A stretch of DNA of 64,000 bases from Aerobium sp039839275 (GCF_039839275.1 NZ_JBDOQP010000001.1:372001-436000), one strand, 5' to 3'; counted from the stretch's first letter, positions 17,090 to 25,418 are shown. A program made the numbers and translations. The notes: generated from the letters alone by a model not told the origin.

Positions 17090-18805
17090 CTAGCTTTCCG
17101 TACGCAGTGCACACACGGCTTCGTGTTGGCTGAGGAAGACCCGCCCGTGGAGGTGTTGGAGAAACTGCGTGTTGCGCAGGCGGTCCATCACGGGCCCCTT
17201 CACCTCCGACAGATGGAACCCGATGCCTGCCTCGCCGAGCCGGTGGTTGATTTCCTCCAGGCTTTCGAGCGCCGATGCGTCGATGGCATTGACGGCGGAA
17301 CACATCAGCACGACGTGGCTGAGCGCCGGCCGCTCGGCAACCTGCGCTGCAATGCGGTCTTCGAGAAAGCGCGAATTGGCGAAATAGAGACTCTCGTCGA
17401 CGCGCACGGACAGGATTTCGGGGCAGGTAATGACGTCGTGGCGATCAATGTTGCGGTAGTGCTCGGTGCCGGGCACCTGTCCGACGATCGCCATGTGCGG
17501 CCTGCTGGTGCGGTACAGATGCAGCAGCAGGGAGAGCAGCACGCCGGCGACGATGCCGAGCTCGACGCCCCAGCCGAGCGTGACGATGATCGTCGCGGCC
17601 ATCGCGGCAAAATCGGATTTCGAGTAGGCGAAGACACGGCGGATCGCGCCGAGATCGACAAGTGAGAGCACCGCGACGATGATGGTTGCCGCCAGGGTTG
17701 CCTGTGGAAGACTGGCCAGGAGCGGCGTCAGGAACAGCGCGGCGACGGCAATACCGATGGCGGTGAAAACGCCGGCCGCGGGCGTCTGGGCTCCGGCATC
17801 GAAATTGACGACCGAGCGGGCAAAGCCGCCAGTGACGGGATAGCCGGACGACATGCCGGACGCGATGTTCGCAACGCCCAAGCCGATCAGTTCCTGATCG
17901 GGCTCGATGCGCTGGCGGCGCCTTGCGGCGAGTGTCTGTCCAACGGACACCGACTCGACGAAGCCAACCACCGAAATGAGGAAGGCGGGCAGCGCGAGCG
18001 TGCCGACAAGGTCGAGCGAGAATGCCGGCAGGCCGAGCGCAGGCAGACCCTGCGGAATCGCGCCGACCAGCGCCAGGCCCTCCGCGCCGAGGTCGAAGGC
18101 CTGAGCGATGAAGATGGTGACCGCAACCGAGAGGATCGGCGCTGCCTTGGCGGTCATGTCGGCCACCCGCGCGGGGAGCCCCACGATCCTCAGCAATCGC
18201 TTGAGGTGCGTGCGCGCGAAAACGAGGAAGGCAAGCACGCCCGCGCCAATGGCAAGCGCAACAAGGTTGGGAGCGTTGGACTGGCCGGCGAGCCCGTGGG
18301 CGATCTCCGGCAGCGTGTCGCCGCTGCCTTGAACGCCGACTATGTGCCGGATCTGGCCGGCCGCGATGAGGATGCCGGATGCGGTGATGAAGCCGGAGAT
18401 GACCGGGTGTGACAGGAAATTCGCGAGGAAGCCGAGCCTGAACACACCCATCAGCACCAGCATGGCGCCGGACAGCAGCGCCAGCAAGGCCGCCGCCGCC
18501 AGGTATCCGACGCTGGATTGCGCCGCAACCTCGCCGATCGCGGATGCGGTCATCAACGAGACGACCGCGACCGGTCCAACCGCGAGCGTCCGGCTGGTGC
18601 CGAAAATGGCATAGGCGACCAGCGGCAGGATCGACGCGTAGAGCCCGACCTCGGGCGGCAGACCGGCGAGCATCGCATAGGCGAGTGACTGCGGGATCAG
18701 CATGATGGTGACGATCACCGCCGCCAGAAGGTCGCTGGCAAGTACGGTGCCGTCATAGGTGCGGCTCCATTGAAGGACGGGCAGATATCGGGTCAGGCTG
18801 GACAT
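17090..18805 (-). CDS. SulP family inorganic anion transporter
   Basis: 571 residues: ten or more membrane helices beginning with the SulP signature (VTIMLIPQSLAYAMLAGLPP) and a cytoplasmic STAS domain at the C-terminus (about 440-550, VVLMCSAVNAIDASALESL). It probably imports or exports sulfate-like anions. It is the last gene of the BigR operon, 86 bp after the DUF442 gene, with a 9-bp inverted repeat (18840-18866) in the gap. A role in clearing sulfate or sulfite made by persulfide oxidation fits the operon but is inferred. Confidence 0.88.
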   Translation of the reverse strand: MSSLTRYLPVLQWSRTYDGTVLASDLLAAVIVTIMLIPQSLAYAMLAGLPPEVGLYASILPLVAYAIFGTSRTLAVGPVAVVSLMTASAIGEVAAQSSVGYLAAAALLALLSGAMLVLMGVFRLGFLANFLSHPVISGFITASGILIAAGQIRHIVGVQGSGDTLPEIAHGLAGQSNAPNLVALAIGAGVLAFLVFARTHLKRLLRIVGLPARVADMTAKAAPILSVAVTIFIAQAFDLGAEGLALVGAIPQGLPALGLPAFSLDLVGTLALPAFLISVVGFVESVSVGQTLAARRRQRIEPDQELIGLGVANIASGMSSGYPVTGGFARSVVNFDAGAQTPAAGVFTAIGIAVAALFLTPLLASLPQATLAATIIVAVLSLVDLGAIRRVFAYSKSDFAAMAATIIVTLGWGVELGIVAGVLLSLLLHLYRTSRPHMAIVGQVPGTEHYRNIDRHDVITCPEILSVRVDESLYFANSRFLEDRIAAQVAERPALSHVVLMCSAVNAIDASALESLEEINHRLGEAGIGFHLSEVKGPVMDRLRNTQFLQHLHGRVFLSQHEAVCALRTES

Positions 18806-18839
18806 GGGACCGGGTCAGGGGAGGGGGCGAGGCTGGTCG

Positions 18840-18866
18840 TCCGCCGCGTGCGAGACGCGCGGCGGA
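18840..18866. repeat. Inverted repeat between DUF442 gene and sulP
   Basis: A perfect 9-bp inverted repeat (18840-18848 with 18858-18866, TCCGCCGCG/CGCGGCGGA) with a 9-base loop in the only sizeable gap of the operon's distal half. No T run follows on either strand. It could lower expression of the SulP gene or mark an RNA processing point. Confidence 0.5.
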
Positions 18867-18891
18867 GTGGATGCTGCACAGGAGGCGGAGG

Positions 18892-19209
18892 CTACCGCGC
18901 CGAGTAGAGCGCGGTCGCGCGCGCGCCAGAGCGGCAATAGCCGAAGACGGGACCGTCGAACGAGGACATCGCAGTGCGGAACTGTTCGATCTGCTCCGGC
19001 GTGGGAGGCATGGTGGCGACCGGCACATGTGCTGCCTTCATGCCATGCTTGCGGGCTTCGCGCTCGATCTCGGCGAAGGAGGGTTGGCCCGGATCCTCAT
19101 TGTCCGGCCGGGCGCAGACGATGGCGGTAAAGCCCTGCGCGGCCAGTTTGGCGACCTGGTCCGGTTGGATCTGGCCGTCGACGGAAAAATGCTCGTCGAT
19201 CCGTTTCAT
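18892..19209 (-). CDS. TIGR01244/DUF442 family sulfur transferase-like protein
   Basis: 105 residues, a phosphatase/rhodanese-like small domain. The active-site loop is GYCRSGARA, a CxxGxR-type P-loop, and the N-terminus SVDGQIQPDQVAKLAAQGF is typical of the family. In Blh proteins of Xylella and Agrobacterium this domain is fused to the metallo-beta-lactamase fold persulfide dioxygenase; here the two are separate genes of one operon. It probably handles sulfane sulfur between the dioxygenase and a thiol acceptor. Confidence 0.88.
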   Translation of the reverse strand: MKRIDEHFSVDGQIQPDQVAKLAAQGFTAIVCARPDNEDPGQPSFAEIEREARKHGMKAAHVPVATMPPTPEQIEQFRTAMSSFDGPVFGYCRSGARATALYSAR

Positions 19210-19251
19210 GATGATTGTCTTCCTTGCAATGTCAGAGCCGTAGCGTTCCGT

Positions 19252-19692
19252 TCAGGCGGGGCGCGTCGTGCGGGCGGAGATGATCTGCCGCGAAAGCCGC
19301 GCGAGGGCGATGCCGGCGACCATGGATGCGACGAACAGCCATGCTTCGCCGTGGCCGAGGCCGAGGGCGGGAATGGAGCCGCCGGGGCAGAAGCCGGTGA
19401 TGCCCCAGCCTATGCCGAAGGTCGCGGAGCCCGCGAGCAGCGGTAGGTCAATCGCGCGGGATGTCGGCAGATGGAACCGCCTATCGAAAATCGGCGCCGG
19501 GTTCTTCAGGACAAAACGATAGCCGATCGCGGTGACGATGAGGGCGCCGCCCATGACGAAGGCAAGCGAGGGATCCCAGGTGCCGGCGAGGTCGAAGAAG
19601 TTCAGGACCTTGGCGGGATTGATCATGCCGGAAACAGCAATCCCCGCGCCGAACACAAGGCCGATGACGAGTGCTGAGAGAATGCGGGACAT
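19252..19692 (-). CDS. YeeE/YedE-type membrane protein (DUF6691), second subunit
   Basis: 146 residues with four hydrophobic segments. The conserved GITGFCPGGSIPALG carries the Cys of the YeeE/YedE (TsuA-like) sulfur-transport families, whose members pass thiosulfate or sulfane sulfur across the inner membrane by cysteine relay. The start overlaps the stop of the preceding gene by one base (TGATG on the minus strand), so the two halves are made together, as a split version of one two-fold protein. Confidence 0.87.
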   Translation of the reverse strand: MSRILSALVIGLVFGAGIAVSGMINPAKVLNFFDLAGTWDPSLAFVMGGALIVTAIGYRFVLKNPAPIFDRRFHLPTSRAIDLPLLAGSATFGIGWGITGFCPGGSIPALGLGHGEAWLFVASMVAGIALARLSRQIISARTTRPA

Positions 19693-20120
19693 CAGAGGCC
19701 TCCTGCGACGTGACGAATGATGAAGACGGTGATGGCGGTCGCCGCCATGAAGGTCAGCGTCGCGACGATCGAACGCGGCGACAGCCGTGCGATGCCGCAG
19801 ACACCGTGGCCGGACGTGCAGCCCGAGCCGAAATAGACGCCAGCGCCGACGATCAAGCCGCCGACGATCAGCCACGGTGCGGGAGTGGGGCTGGAGAACG
19901 GTATCTCCAGACCGGTAGTTGCAGCGATGATCGCTGGGGCCACGACCGCGCCGGCGAGGAATGCGGCGCGCCAGCCCCAATCGGAGGCGAGGGGCGGTAT
20001 GATGCCGGTGAGAATGCCGGTCATGCCGGCGATGCGGCCGTGGAGCGCCATCAGCAGCACGGCGGCCAGGCCGATCAGCGCTCCTCCGAGCAGCGACATC
20101 CAGGGGGTGAACTCGGTCAT
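19692..20120 (-). CDS. YeeE/YedE-type membrane protein, first subunit
   Basis: 142 residues, four hydrophobic segments, with the signature GVYFGSGCTSGHGVCGIARL containing two cysteines. This is the N-terminal half-type YeeE/YedE domain; partner of the next gene. Members of the bigR operon encode this pair in Xylella and Agrobacterium, where it helps remove sulfur compounds. It follows bigR by 24 bp. Confidence 0.88.
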   Translation of the reverse strand: MTEFTPWMSLLGGALIGLAAVLLMALHGRIAGMTGILTGIIPPLASDWGWRAAFLAGAVVAPAIIAATTGLEIPFSSPTPAPWLIVGGLIVGAGVYFGSGCTSGHGVCGIARLSPRSIVATLTFMAATAITVFIIRHVAGGL

Positions 20121-20144
20121 GCGTGTTTCCTCGAGGTTTCGCGC

Positions 20145-20459
20145 CTATTCACAGAACAGGCGGTGCATGGTGGTGATGAACGCTTCGACGCGGGGATCGG
20201 CGAGCCGATAGAAGACCTGCTTGCCCTCCTTGCGGCCGGCGATGAGGCCGGCCTCGCGCAGTTCGGCGATCTGCTGGGAAAGGCCGGGTTGGCGAATGCC
20301 GAGCCCGTCTTCCAATTCGCGCACCGAGCGCTCCCCGTCGACCAAGGCGCAGGCAACGAGCAGGCGATCGGGATTGGACAGCTTCTTGAGGAAGGTCGAC
20401 GCTTCGTCGACCCTTTCCTTCATGTGCCTGGTTTCCGGTGAGAGGGCGTTTGGGTCCAT
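20145..20459 (-). CDS. bigR: BigR/SqrR-type ArsR family persulfide-sensing repressor
   Basis: 104 residues with an ArsR winged helix (ALVDGERSVRELEDGLGIRQ, then SQQIAELREAGL). Cys37 and Cys103 are 66 residues apart, the same spacing as the two redox cysteines of BigR and SqrR, which form a polysulfide bridge and release DNA when sulfide rises. It lies two bases after the persulfide dioxygenase-like gene, inside the operon it should repress. Two palindromes ahead of the operon (21379-21394, 21401-21418) are the likely operators. Confidence 0.88.
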   Translation of the reverse strand: MDPNALSPETRHMKERVDEASTFLKKLSNPDRLLVACALVDGERSVRELEDGLGIRQPGLSQQIAELREAGLIAGRKEGKQVFYRLADPRVEAFITTMHRLFCE

Positions 20460-20461
20460 GA

Positions 20462-21340
20462 TCAGTCCCAGGCCGCTTCAAGAAGATCGAGCGGTATCTT
20501 GAGGTAGCGGCGGCCGTTCGCCTCGGGTTCGGGCAATCTTCCAGCGTTGGTGTTGACCTGCAGGGCATGGAGAATGAGCTTGGGCATCGGCAACGTCTTG
20601 TCGCGCGCCTCGCGCGCAGCGACGAACTCAGCCTCGGTCTTGTAGACCGACATATGCGTGTTGGTGGCCTTCTGCTCCGCGACGGTGGATTCCCAGCGGG
20701 GCTCGCGCCCGCCGGGCTGGTAGTCATGACCGGTGAAAACGCGCGTGTCGTCCGGCAATGAAAAAATATCCTGGATCGACGCCCACAGAGCCTTTGCGCT
20801 GCCGCCGGGAAAATCGGCGCGGGCCGTGCCGCCATCTGGCATGAAGAGCGTATCGTGCACGAAGGCCGCGTCGCCGATCACGTAGGTGATCGATGCAAGT
20901 GTGTGGCCGGGGGAGAACATCACTTTCGCCGGTATGTTGCCGACACTGAAAGTCTCGCCGTGGGCGAAAAGCTTGTCCCATTGCGACCCGTCAGCGGGGA
21001 AGTCCGGCCAGTTATAAAAGCCCTTCCACAGCTTCTGCACGTCGACGACCCTGTCGCCGATCGCTGTCGGAGCGCCGGTCTTCTGCTTCAGGTAGCTGGC
21101 TGCGGAGAAGTGATCGGCATGTGGATGCGTGTCGAGAATCCACTCGATCTCATAGCCCTTGCCGGCAACGAACGCCAGGATCGCGTCGGCATTGATCGTC
21201 GCCGTGGTGCCGGACTTCTCGTCGTAGTCGAGCACCGGATCGATGATGGCGCACTTCCTGGTCTCGGGATCGGCGACGACATACTGGATAGAGAAAGTGC
21301 GCTTGTCGAAGAAGCCGGTCACGTCGGGTTTGCGGTGCAT
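20462..21340 (-). CDS. MBL-fold persulfide dioxygenase-like metallohydrolase
   Basis: 292 residues. Metal-binding motif THPHADHFSA, later SPGHT, FVHDTLF and FTGHDYQPGG, as in ETHE1/Blh enzymes that oxidise glutathione persulfide to sulfite with mononuclear iron. First gene of the BigR operon. I prefer the ATG at 21340 because GAAAGAGGACC lies ahead of it and family members begin with M-x-RKPxV; an ATG at 21361 has no ribosome site. Sulfite made here would be handled by downstream products. Confidence 0.88.
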   Translation of the reverse strand: MHRKPDVTGFFDKRTFSIQYVVADPETRKCAIIDPVLDYDEKSGTTATINADAILAFVAGKGYEIEWILDTHPHADHFSAASYLKQKTGAPTAIGDRVVDVQKLWKGFYNWPDFPADGSQWDKLFAHGETFSVGNIPAKVMFSPGHTLASITYVIGDAAFVHDTLFMPDGGTARADFPGGSAKALWASIQDIFSLPDDTRVFTGHDYQPGGREPRWESTVAEQKATNTHMSVYKTEAEFVAAREARDKTLPMPKLILHALQVNTNAGRLPEPEANGRRYLKIPLDLLEAAWD

Positions 21341-21378
21341 CGATAGGTCCTCTTTCGCCATTCATTGCCGCTGTGCGG

Positions 21379-21394
21379 TATGAATCGATACATA
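21379..21394. promoter_or_regulatory. Candidate BigR operator 1
   Basis: A 16-base near-perfect palindrome, TATGnATCGATnCATA, mismatched only at one symmetrical pair. It lies 38-54 bp upstream of the persulfide dioxygenase-like gene in an AT-rich stretch unlike its surroundings. BigR-family repressors bind AT-rich palindromes overlapping the promoter. Confidence 0.7.
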
Positions 21395-21400
21395 TTATTG

Positions 21401-21418
21401 ATTGCAAAAAAATGCAAT
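21401..21418. promoter_or_regulatory. Candidate BigR operator 2
   Basis: ATTGCA (21401-21406) and TGCAAT (21413-21418) form a perfect 6-bp inverted repeat around six A residues. Its centre is 23 bp from the centre of the first palindrome, about two helical turns, so two dimers could sit on the same face. It may also contain the promoter. Confidence 0.6.
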
Positions 21419-21470
21419 AACAAAAATGCAGGAAAGATTGATGCAGGTTTCGACGCGCTTGCGGCGGGGT

Positions 21471-23057
21471 TTACGGGCGGATCGAGACGTCACCTTCTAT
21501 GCGGACAAGGTCGAAATCCGTGACGAGTATGTCCAGGCGCAGGGTCCAGACACCGGCTACCGGCAGGACGACGTCGTCGGTACGCCAGCTTCCATCGCCG
21601 GGTTTCTGTGCCTCGCGTCGAAATGGCTCGATGCCGGCAGCCGGGTTGGAGAACACGAAGGTGAGTTCCTTGGCGTCGAGAGGGCCGAACTCGCCGGTCA
21701 TGATTACGGCCGAGACGCTCACAGGCCCCGCGCGGCCCGGCGTCACGGTTACGTCCGCCATGGCATCTTCTGTGTGGATGTGAATCGATTCCGGCTGGGC
21801 AGCGGCGATGGCCAGCGCGCGAGGAGGCGGGGTAAAGCGCCAGCCGGCGGCGATGCCGAATATGAGCAATGCGATGGCGGTCTCAGCAGCGATCATCCGC
21901 GCCAGACGGCGACGCGCCGTTGCCTCGCCTGCTTCAGCAGGCAGCGTCAACCGCCAGCGGTTGATGCAGGCGAGCGCGAACAGCGCGATCACAAGCGCCA
22001 GCTTGGCAAGCAGGAGACGGCCATAGTCGGTGCGCCAGAGTGCCGACGGCTGCTGCACCTGGATAATCGTGAGGGCGAGACCGGCGGCGATCAGAATTGC
22101 GACCGCGACGGGAATGAAACGCGAAAAGGCGCGCAAGGCGCTGGCGGCATCTTCCGTGCCGCGCCAGAGTGCCACACCCAGTGGGGCGAGAGCGCCGATC
22201 CAGAGCCCAATGGTGGCGGTATGCAAGAAGACCGCCGGGCGCGTCAGCCATTGCGGCTCGGCGGCACTCGCGTGGCCGGAAAGTGCCAAAGCCGTCGCGC
22301 CCAGCGCAAGACCACCGGCTGAAAGCAGACGCGACAGGACGATCGACCTGGTTGCAAGCGAAAGACCCGAGGCAAAAAGTGCCACGAGCACGACGATCAC
22401 CGTCCAGCCATAACTCGTCTGGAGACCAGTCGACCAGATTGTCGGGTCGGTGTAGCGCGCAAGGGTGGCGCCAAGCGCATCGAGCCCCTGGAATCCGGGA
22501 GACAGCGCCGTGCCGACGAAGCCGATTGCCAAAGCAGATGCGACGACATGTTGTCCCGAGCGTGACGAGGCATGAAGCCATGTGACGGCCACTGCACCGC
22601 CGAGGCCAACGAAGACGCCGATGTAAAGTGCGATCCGGCTCAGCCAGAGGCCTAGGCGCACGTGGGTGTCATAGGGCTCCGAGACTGCCGGCGGCGCAGC
22701 GCTGGGTTCGCCGATGGAGAAGACGACCGATCCCGCGACCGGATGGCCGTCGAGGGAAACGACCCGCCATGTGAGGACGTGGGTGCCTTCTGTCAGTGCA
22801 GCGGGAGCGTCCATTTCCAGCAAATTGCCGCGCGCGCCCGGCTGTTCGAGCGGGATCGTCGTGCCGTCGGGGCGTATCAACGACAACGCAAGGGGCGACA
22901 CCGGCTCGCTGAAAGAAAGGCTGAAGCCCGAGGGTGCGTCTTTCATCACCACGCCATCGGCCGGCTTACTGGACGTCAGCGACGCATGCGCGGCGGCGGC
23001 ACCGATGGTGGCCGGCCAGAACAACAGGGCCAGCAGAAGGCATTTCACAAGACGCAT
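21471..23057 (-). CDS. CopC-CopD fusion copper resistance protein
   Basis: 528 residues. A signal peptide ends near AAAA; the mature protein starts HASLTSSKPADG, giving the N-terminal His copper ligand of CopC, with SLDGHPVAGSVVF the second CopC landmark. Eight or so membrane helices follow as CopD, and a C-terminal periplasmic domain of about 100 residues has HIHTEDAMADV. The YcnJ-type fusion binds and moves copper across the inner membrane. It is the last gene of the copper operon and is separated from ycnI by a 27-base hairpin. Confidence 0.88.
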   Translation of the reverse strand: MRLVKCLLLALLFWPATIGAAAAHASLTSSKPADGVVMKDAPSGFSLSFSEPVSPLALSLIRPDGTTIPLEQPGARGNLLEMDAPAALTEGTHVLTWRVVSLDGHPVAGSVVFSIGEPSAAPPAVSEPYDTHVRLGLWLSRIALYIGVFVGLGGAVAVTWLHASSRSGQHVVASALAIGFVGTALSPGFQGLDALGATLARYTDPTIWSTGLQTSYGWTVIVVLVALFASGLSLATRSIVLSRLLSAGGLALGATALALSGHASAAEPQWLTRPAVFLHTATIGLWIGALAPLGVALWRGTEDAASALRAFSRFIPVAVAILIAAGLALTIIQVQQPSALWRTDYGRLLLAKLALVIALFALACINRWRLTLPAEAGEATARRRLARMIAAETAIALLIFGIAAGWRFTPPPRALAIAAAQPESIHIHTEDAMADVTVTPGRAGPVSVSAVIMTGEFGPLDAKELTFVFSNPAAGIEPFRREAQKPGDGSWRTDDVVLPVAGVWTLRLDILVTDFDLVRIEGDVSIRP

Positions 23058-23087
23058 CGTCGCTGATCCCTCAATTCAGATGAACGG

Positions 23088-23114
23088 GGTGGCCGGCAGG
23101 GGCTGCCGGCCACC
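23088..23114. repeat. Strong hairpin between ycnI-like gene and copC-copD
   Basis: A perfect 12-bp inverted repeat (23088-23099 with 23103-23114) with loop GGG, ten bases beyond the YcnI stop on the minus strand. No T run follows. It could protect the 3' end of the upstream message or reduce transcription into copC-copD. Confidence 0.65.
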
Positions 23115-23123
23115 TTCATGGCG

Positions 23124-23654
23124 TCAGTGACCGCCGGTCTTCTCCAGCAGTTTCAGGCTCGGCGCAGGCATTTCTAGATCACCTGTGGACTGGCCTTCGG
23201 CGGGTGTCTCGATCCAGCGTTCGGCCAGACCTTCCGGGCATTCCTGCACGACCGCGAAATAAAGCGTCGAGCCAGCCGTGAGACTGTCGGCAAGCGAGCC
23301 GCGTACGACGAACTCGTCATATTCGTCGTCGAGAAGGTTGCCGCCGCTCCAGACGACTTCCTTCACGCCTTCACTCACCTCGGTGCCGTGGTTGACGTAG
23401 GTGTTTTCGTAGGCGCCGACGATCTTCTCGAGCGTCCAGCCGGCCTTCGGCATCGGCTTGACGGCAAAGAAGCCTTCGGGAATGCGGACCCGTACCACGT
23501 TGGTCGGCTGGCCCTCGCAGCCATGCGGCACCCGCAGCACCGCCTTGTAGGTGGAGCCCATGGGAGCCTCCCTTGTTTCAAGGGTGACGTGCGCGAGGGC
23601 CGCGGTGGCACTGACCGCGAGCAGGGCCGCGGTCGTGACGAATTGCTTCAACAT
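23124..23654 (-). CDS. YcnI family (DUF1775) copper-binding periplasmic protein
   Basis: 176 residues with a signal peptide; the mature form begins HVTLETREAP, where the N-terminal His is the copper ligand of YcnI proteins. Landmarks VLRVPHGCEGQPT and GWTLEKI fit DUF1775. It probably delivers Cu(II) to CopC or cytochrome oxidase assembly. It is preceded by a TAAGGAGA ribosome site directly behind a 7-bp hairpin (23674-23692). Confidence 0.88.
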   Translation of the reverse strand: MLKQFVTTAALLAVSATAALAHVTLETREAPMGSTYKAVLRVPHGCEGQPTNVVRVRIPEGFFAVKPMPKAGWTLEKIVGAYENTYVNHGTEVSEGVKEVVWSGGNLLDDEYDEFVVRGSLADSLTAGSTLYFAVVQECPEGLAERWIETPAEGQSTGDLEMPAPSLKLLEKTGGH

Positions 23655-23673
23655 TGATCATGTCTCCTTAGCG

Positions 23674-23692
23674 TGCCGGCGCGGGGCCGGCA
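23674..23692. repeat. Hairpin upstream of the ycnI-like gene
   Basis: TGCCGGC (23674-23680) and GCCGGCA (23686-23692) form a perfect 7-bp stem with a 5-base loop, in the gap between SCO and YcnI genes and a few bases before the ribosome site. It may tune translation or separate message segments. Confidence 0.5.
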
Positions 23693-23728
23693 TTTCTGAC
23701 TGTGTGGATTTGGATGATGCGCGACCGG

Positions 23729-24358
23729 TCAGCCGCGCAGCAGGTTTCTGAGCTTGGCCAGGCGTGTTTCCTGGTCCTCCTCATAGGCAATGGTGCCAAC
23801 GAACCGGCCTTCCGCATCCATCAGGTAGACGGAGGCGGTGTGGTCCATCGTGTAGTCGCCGTTTTCCAGCGGCACCTTGCGCCAATAGGCCCGATAGGCC
23901 TTCGCCAGCGCCGCGACTTCCGTCTCGTTGCCCGTCAGTCCGACGATGTGGTCATCGAAGGACTGAAGATAGCTCGCCATCAACTCCGGCGTGTCGCGTA
24001 CCGGATCGACGCTGACGAACAGCATGCGAAAGCCGTCGGCCTCCTCATCCAGTTGGCCGAGTGTCTCCGACATTTCCCACAGCGTCGTTGGGCAGACTTC
24101 CGGGCAATGCGTGAAGCCGAAGAACACCGCAAATGGCGCACCCTCGAGGTCTACGTCCGCCAGCGTCTCACCGTGATGGGTGGTCAGGCTGAACGGGCCG
24201 CCGATCTCGACCGTGTCGGTCGCGTCGGCAACCAGAGGGCCGCCGGGCTTGAAAACCAGCCAGGCGGTGGCACCGATGAGAAGGACCGCGGTGAGGCCGA
24301 GCGCGGCGATTGACCTGCGAAGCCGACGCAGCGCCTTGTCATCCGCCATGGTCGTCAT
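23729..24358 (-). CDS. SCO1/SenC family copper chaperone
   Basis: 209 residues: one N-terminal membrane helix (IAALGLTAVLLIGATAWLVF) and a thioredoxin fold. The copper site CPEVCP and the distal histidine in MDHTASVYL are both present. It supplies copper to the CuA centre of cytochrome c oxidase. Its start overlaps the end of the PCu(A)C gene by about 20 bases, or 11 if the second ATG at 24349 is used, so translation is coupled. Confidence 0.9.
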   Translation of the reverse strand: MTTMADDKALRRLRRSIAALGLTAVLLIGATAWLVFKPGGPLVADATDTVEIGGPFSLTTHHGETLADVDLEGAPFAVFFGFTHCPEVCPTTLWEMSETLGQLDEEADGFRMLFVSVDPVRDTPELMASYLQSFDDHIVGLTGNETEVAALAKAYRAYWRKVPLENGDYTMDHTASVYLMDAEGRFVGTIAYEEDQETRLAKLRNLLRG

Positions 24359-24899
24359 GGTCCATGTGCGTGCTTGCGCCGCCCATCGCGTCGACCGAGA
24401 ATTCGATGTCGACGGTGCCGGCCTTCTCGAAGGTCAGCGTTCCGGCGAAGCTCTCGCCCTGCTTGGGCGCTTGTCGAAGGTCCATGAACATGACGTGGTA
24501 GGAACGCGGCTTGAGTTCGACTTCGCCGCCGGCGGGGATTTCGATGCCTTCGCCAAGCGGGCGCATGGTCATGACGCCCTTGTCGTCGACGGCCATCTCG
24601 TGGATTTCGGTTCTGTTGGCGATTTCGCCGCTCACCGAGACGAGTCGATCGTCTTCGGTGCCGTTGTTCCTGACCAACAGATAGCCGGCGGCAACCTTGG
24701 CGCCCGCGGGTGTCTCGCGCGACCAAGGATGGACAATCTCGATATCGGCGACCTTGAATTCGTGTGCCCAGAGCGACTGGGACATGGCGAAGACGAGGGC
24801 GAGCGTGAAGCCGAGGATTCCGATGCGCTCTTCGACAGAGCGAAAGCGCGACAGGGGTGATGCTATGGCGCGCAGTGCGCCACCTGTGGAAAATGACAT
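24339..24899 (-). CDS. PCu(A)C family copper chaperone
   Basis: 186 residues from the ATG at 24899, which has AAAGGAG seven bases ahead; the frame extends 14 codons more. After an N-terminal hydrophobic segment ending SLWAHEF, the copper-binding motif appears as HEMAVDD...MTMRPLG...SYHVMFMDL, the HxM-type ligands. It carries Cu(I) in the periplasm and works with SCO on cytochrome oxidase. A His/Asp-rich tail (HMDHDDH) could add metal binding. Confidence 0.88.
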   Translation of the reverse strand: MSFSTGGALRAIASPLSRFRSVEERIGILGFTLALVFAMSQSLWAHEFKVADIEIVHPWSRETPAGAKVAAGYLLVRNNGTEDDRLVSVSGEIANRTEIHEMAVDDKGVMTMRPLGEGIEIPAGGEVELKPRSYHVMFMDLRQAPKQGESFAGTLTFEKAGTVDIEFSVDAMGGASTHMDHDDHGG

Positions 24900-24977
24900 G
24901 TGATAGCTCCTTTTGGTGCCGTCGCTGGTTTGCGGGCACACAAGTGACGTCCGGACATGCCGCGTAGAGCGGCGCTC

Positions 24978-25367
24978 TCAGAGCGTGACGGGAGGAGCGC
25001 GGGGATTGCCCGGATCGTGATCGGGAGCGGATAGGACGACGGTTGCGTCGGAGCTGAACTCGACGTGCAGTGCAAACGGCAGCGGATTGGGCAGTGAATG
25101 CGGCGTGCGGTCCTCGACGGTCAGCGGCGCAAACATGCTGCATGCACTGCCGCAGCAATCGGGCAGGGCGCCATGGTCGCGATCGCCGTCGGATTGGGCG
25201 GCCGTGTCCTGGCTGGTGATGCACAGCGGATTGCCGAACACGTCGAGCATCGGCGAGGCGCTGGCGGCGCCCATCGCGAAGGCGCCCAGCATGGCCTGAA
25301 GCACGAGCATATATGCCGCGACCAGCGCGAACCCCAGGCTCCATGACTTCTGGCGGAAGTAACCCAA
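24978..25367 (-). CDS. DUF2946 family protein
   Basis: 129 residues with one N-terminal hydrophobic segment (signal or anchor) and a cysteine-rich centre PDCCGSACSMFA, as in DUF2946 proteins found in copper loci. First gene of the copper operon. It is likely a small periplasmic metal-binding protein; its biochemical role is not known. Confidence 0.75.
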   Translation of the reverse strand: MGYFRQKSWSLGFALVAAYMLVLQAMLGAFAMGAASASPMLDVFGNPLCITSQDTAAQSDGDRDHGALPDCCGSACSMFAPLTVEDRTPHSLPNPLPFALHVEFSSDATVVLSAPDHDPGNPRAPPVTL

Positions 25368-25387
25368 TGCAATTCCCTCTCGTGTGC

Positions 25388-25418
25388 TTCTCGTAGCAAC
25401 AAATCGCGCCGACGAGAA
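25388..25418. promoter_or_regulatory. Inverted repeat in the DUF2946 / ku divergent promoter
   Basis: TTCTCGT (25388-25394) and ACGAGAA (25412-25418) form a perfect 7-bp inverted repeat with a 17-base spacer, 21 bp upstream of the copper operon's first start codon. It is a candidate regulator site; the protein that would bind it is not known. Confidence 0.45.

Noticed and set aside
16286..17665. 459-codon plus-strand frame across the EEP and SulP genes
   Set aside because: Crosses the boundary of two real genes on the other strand.
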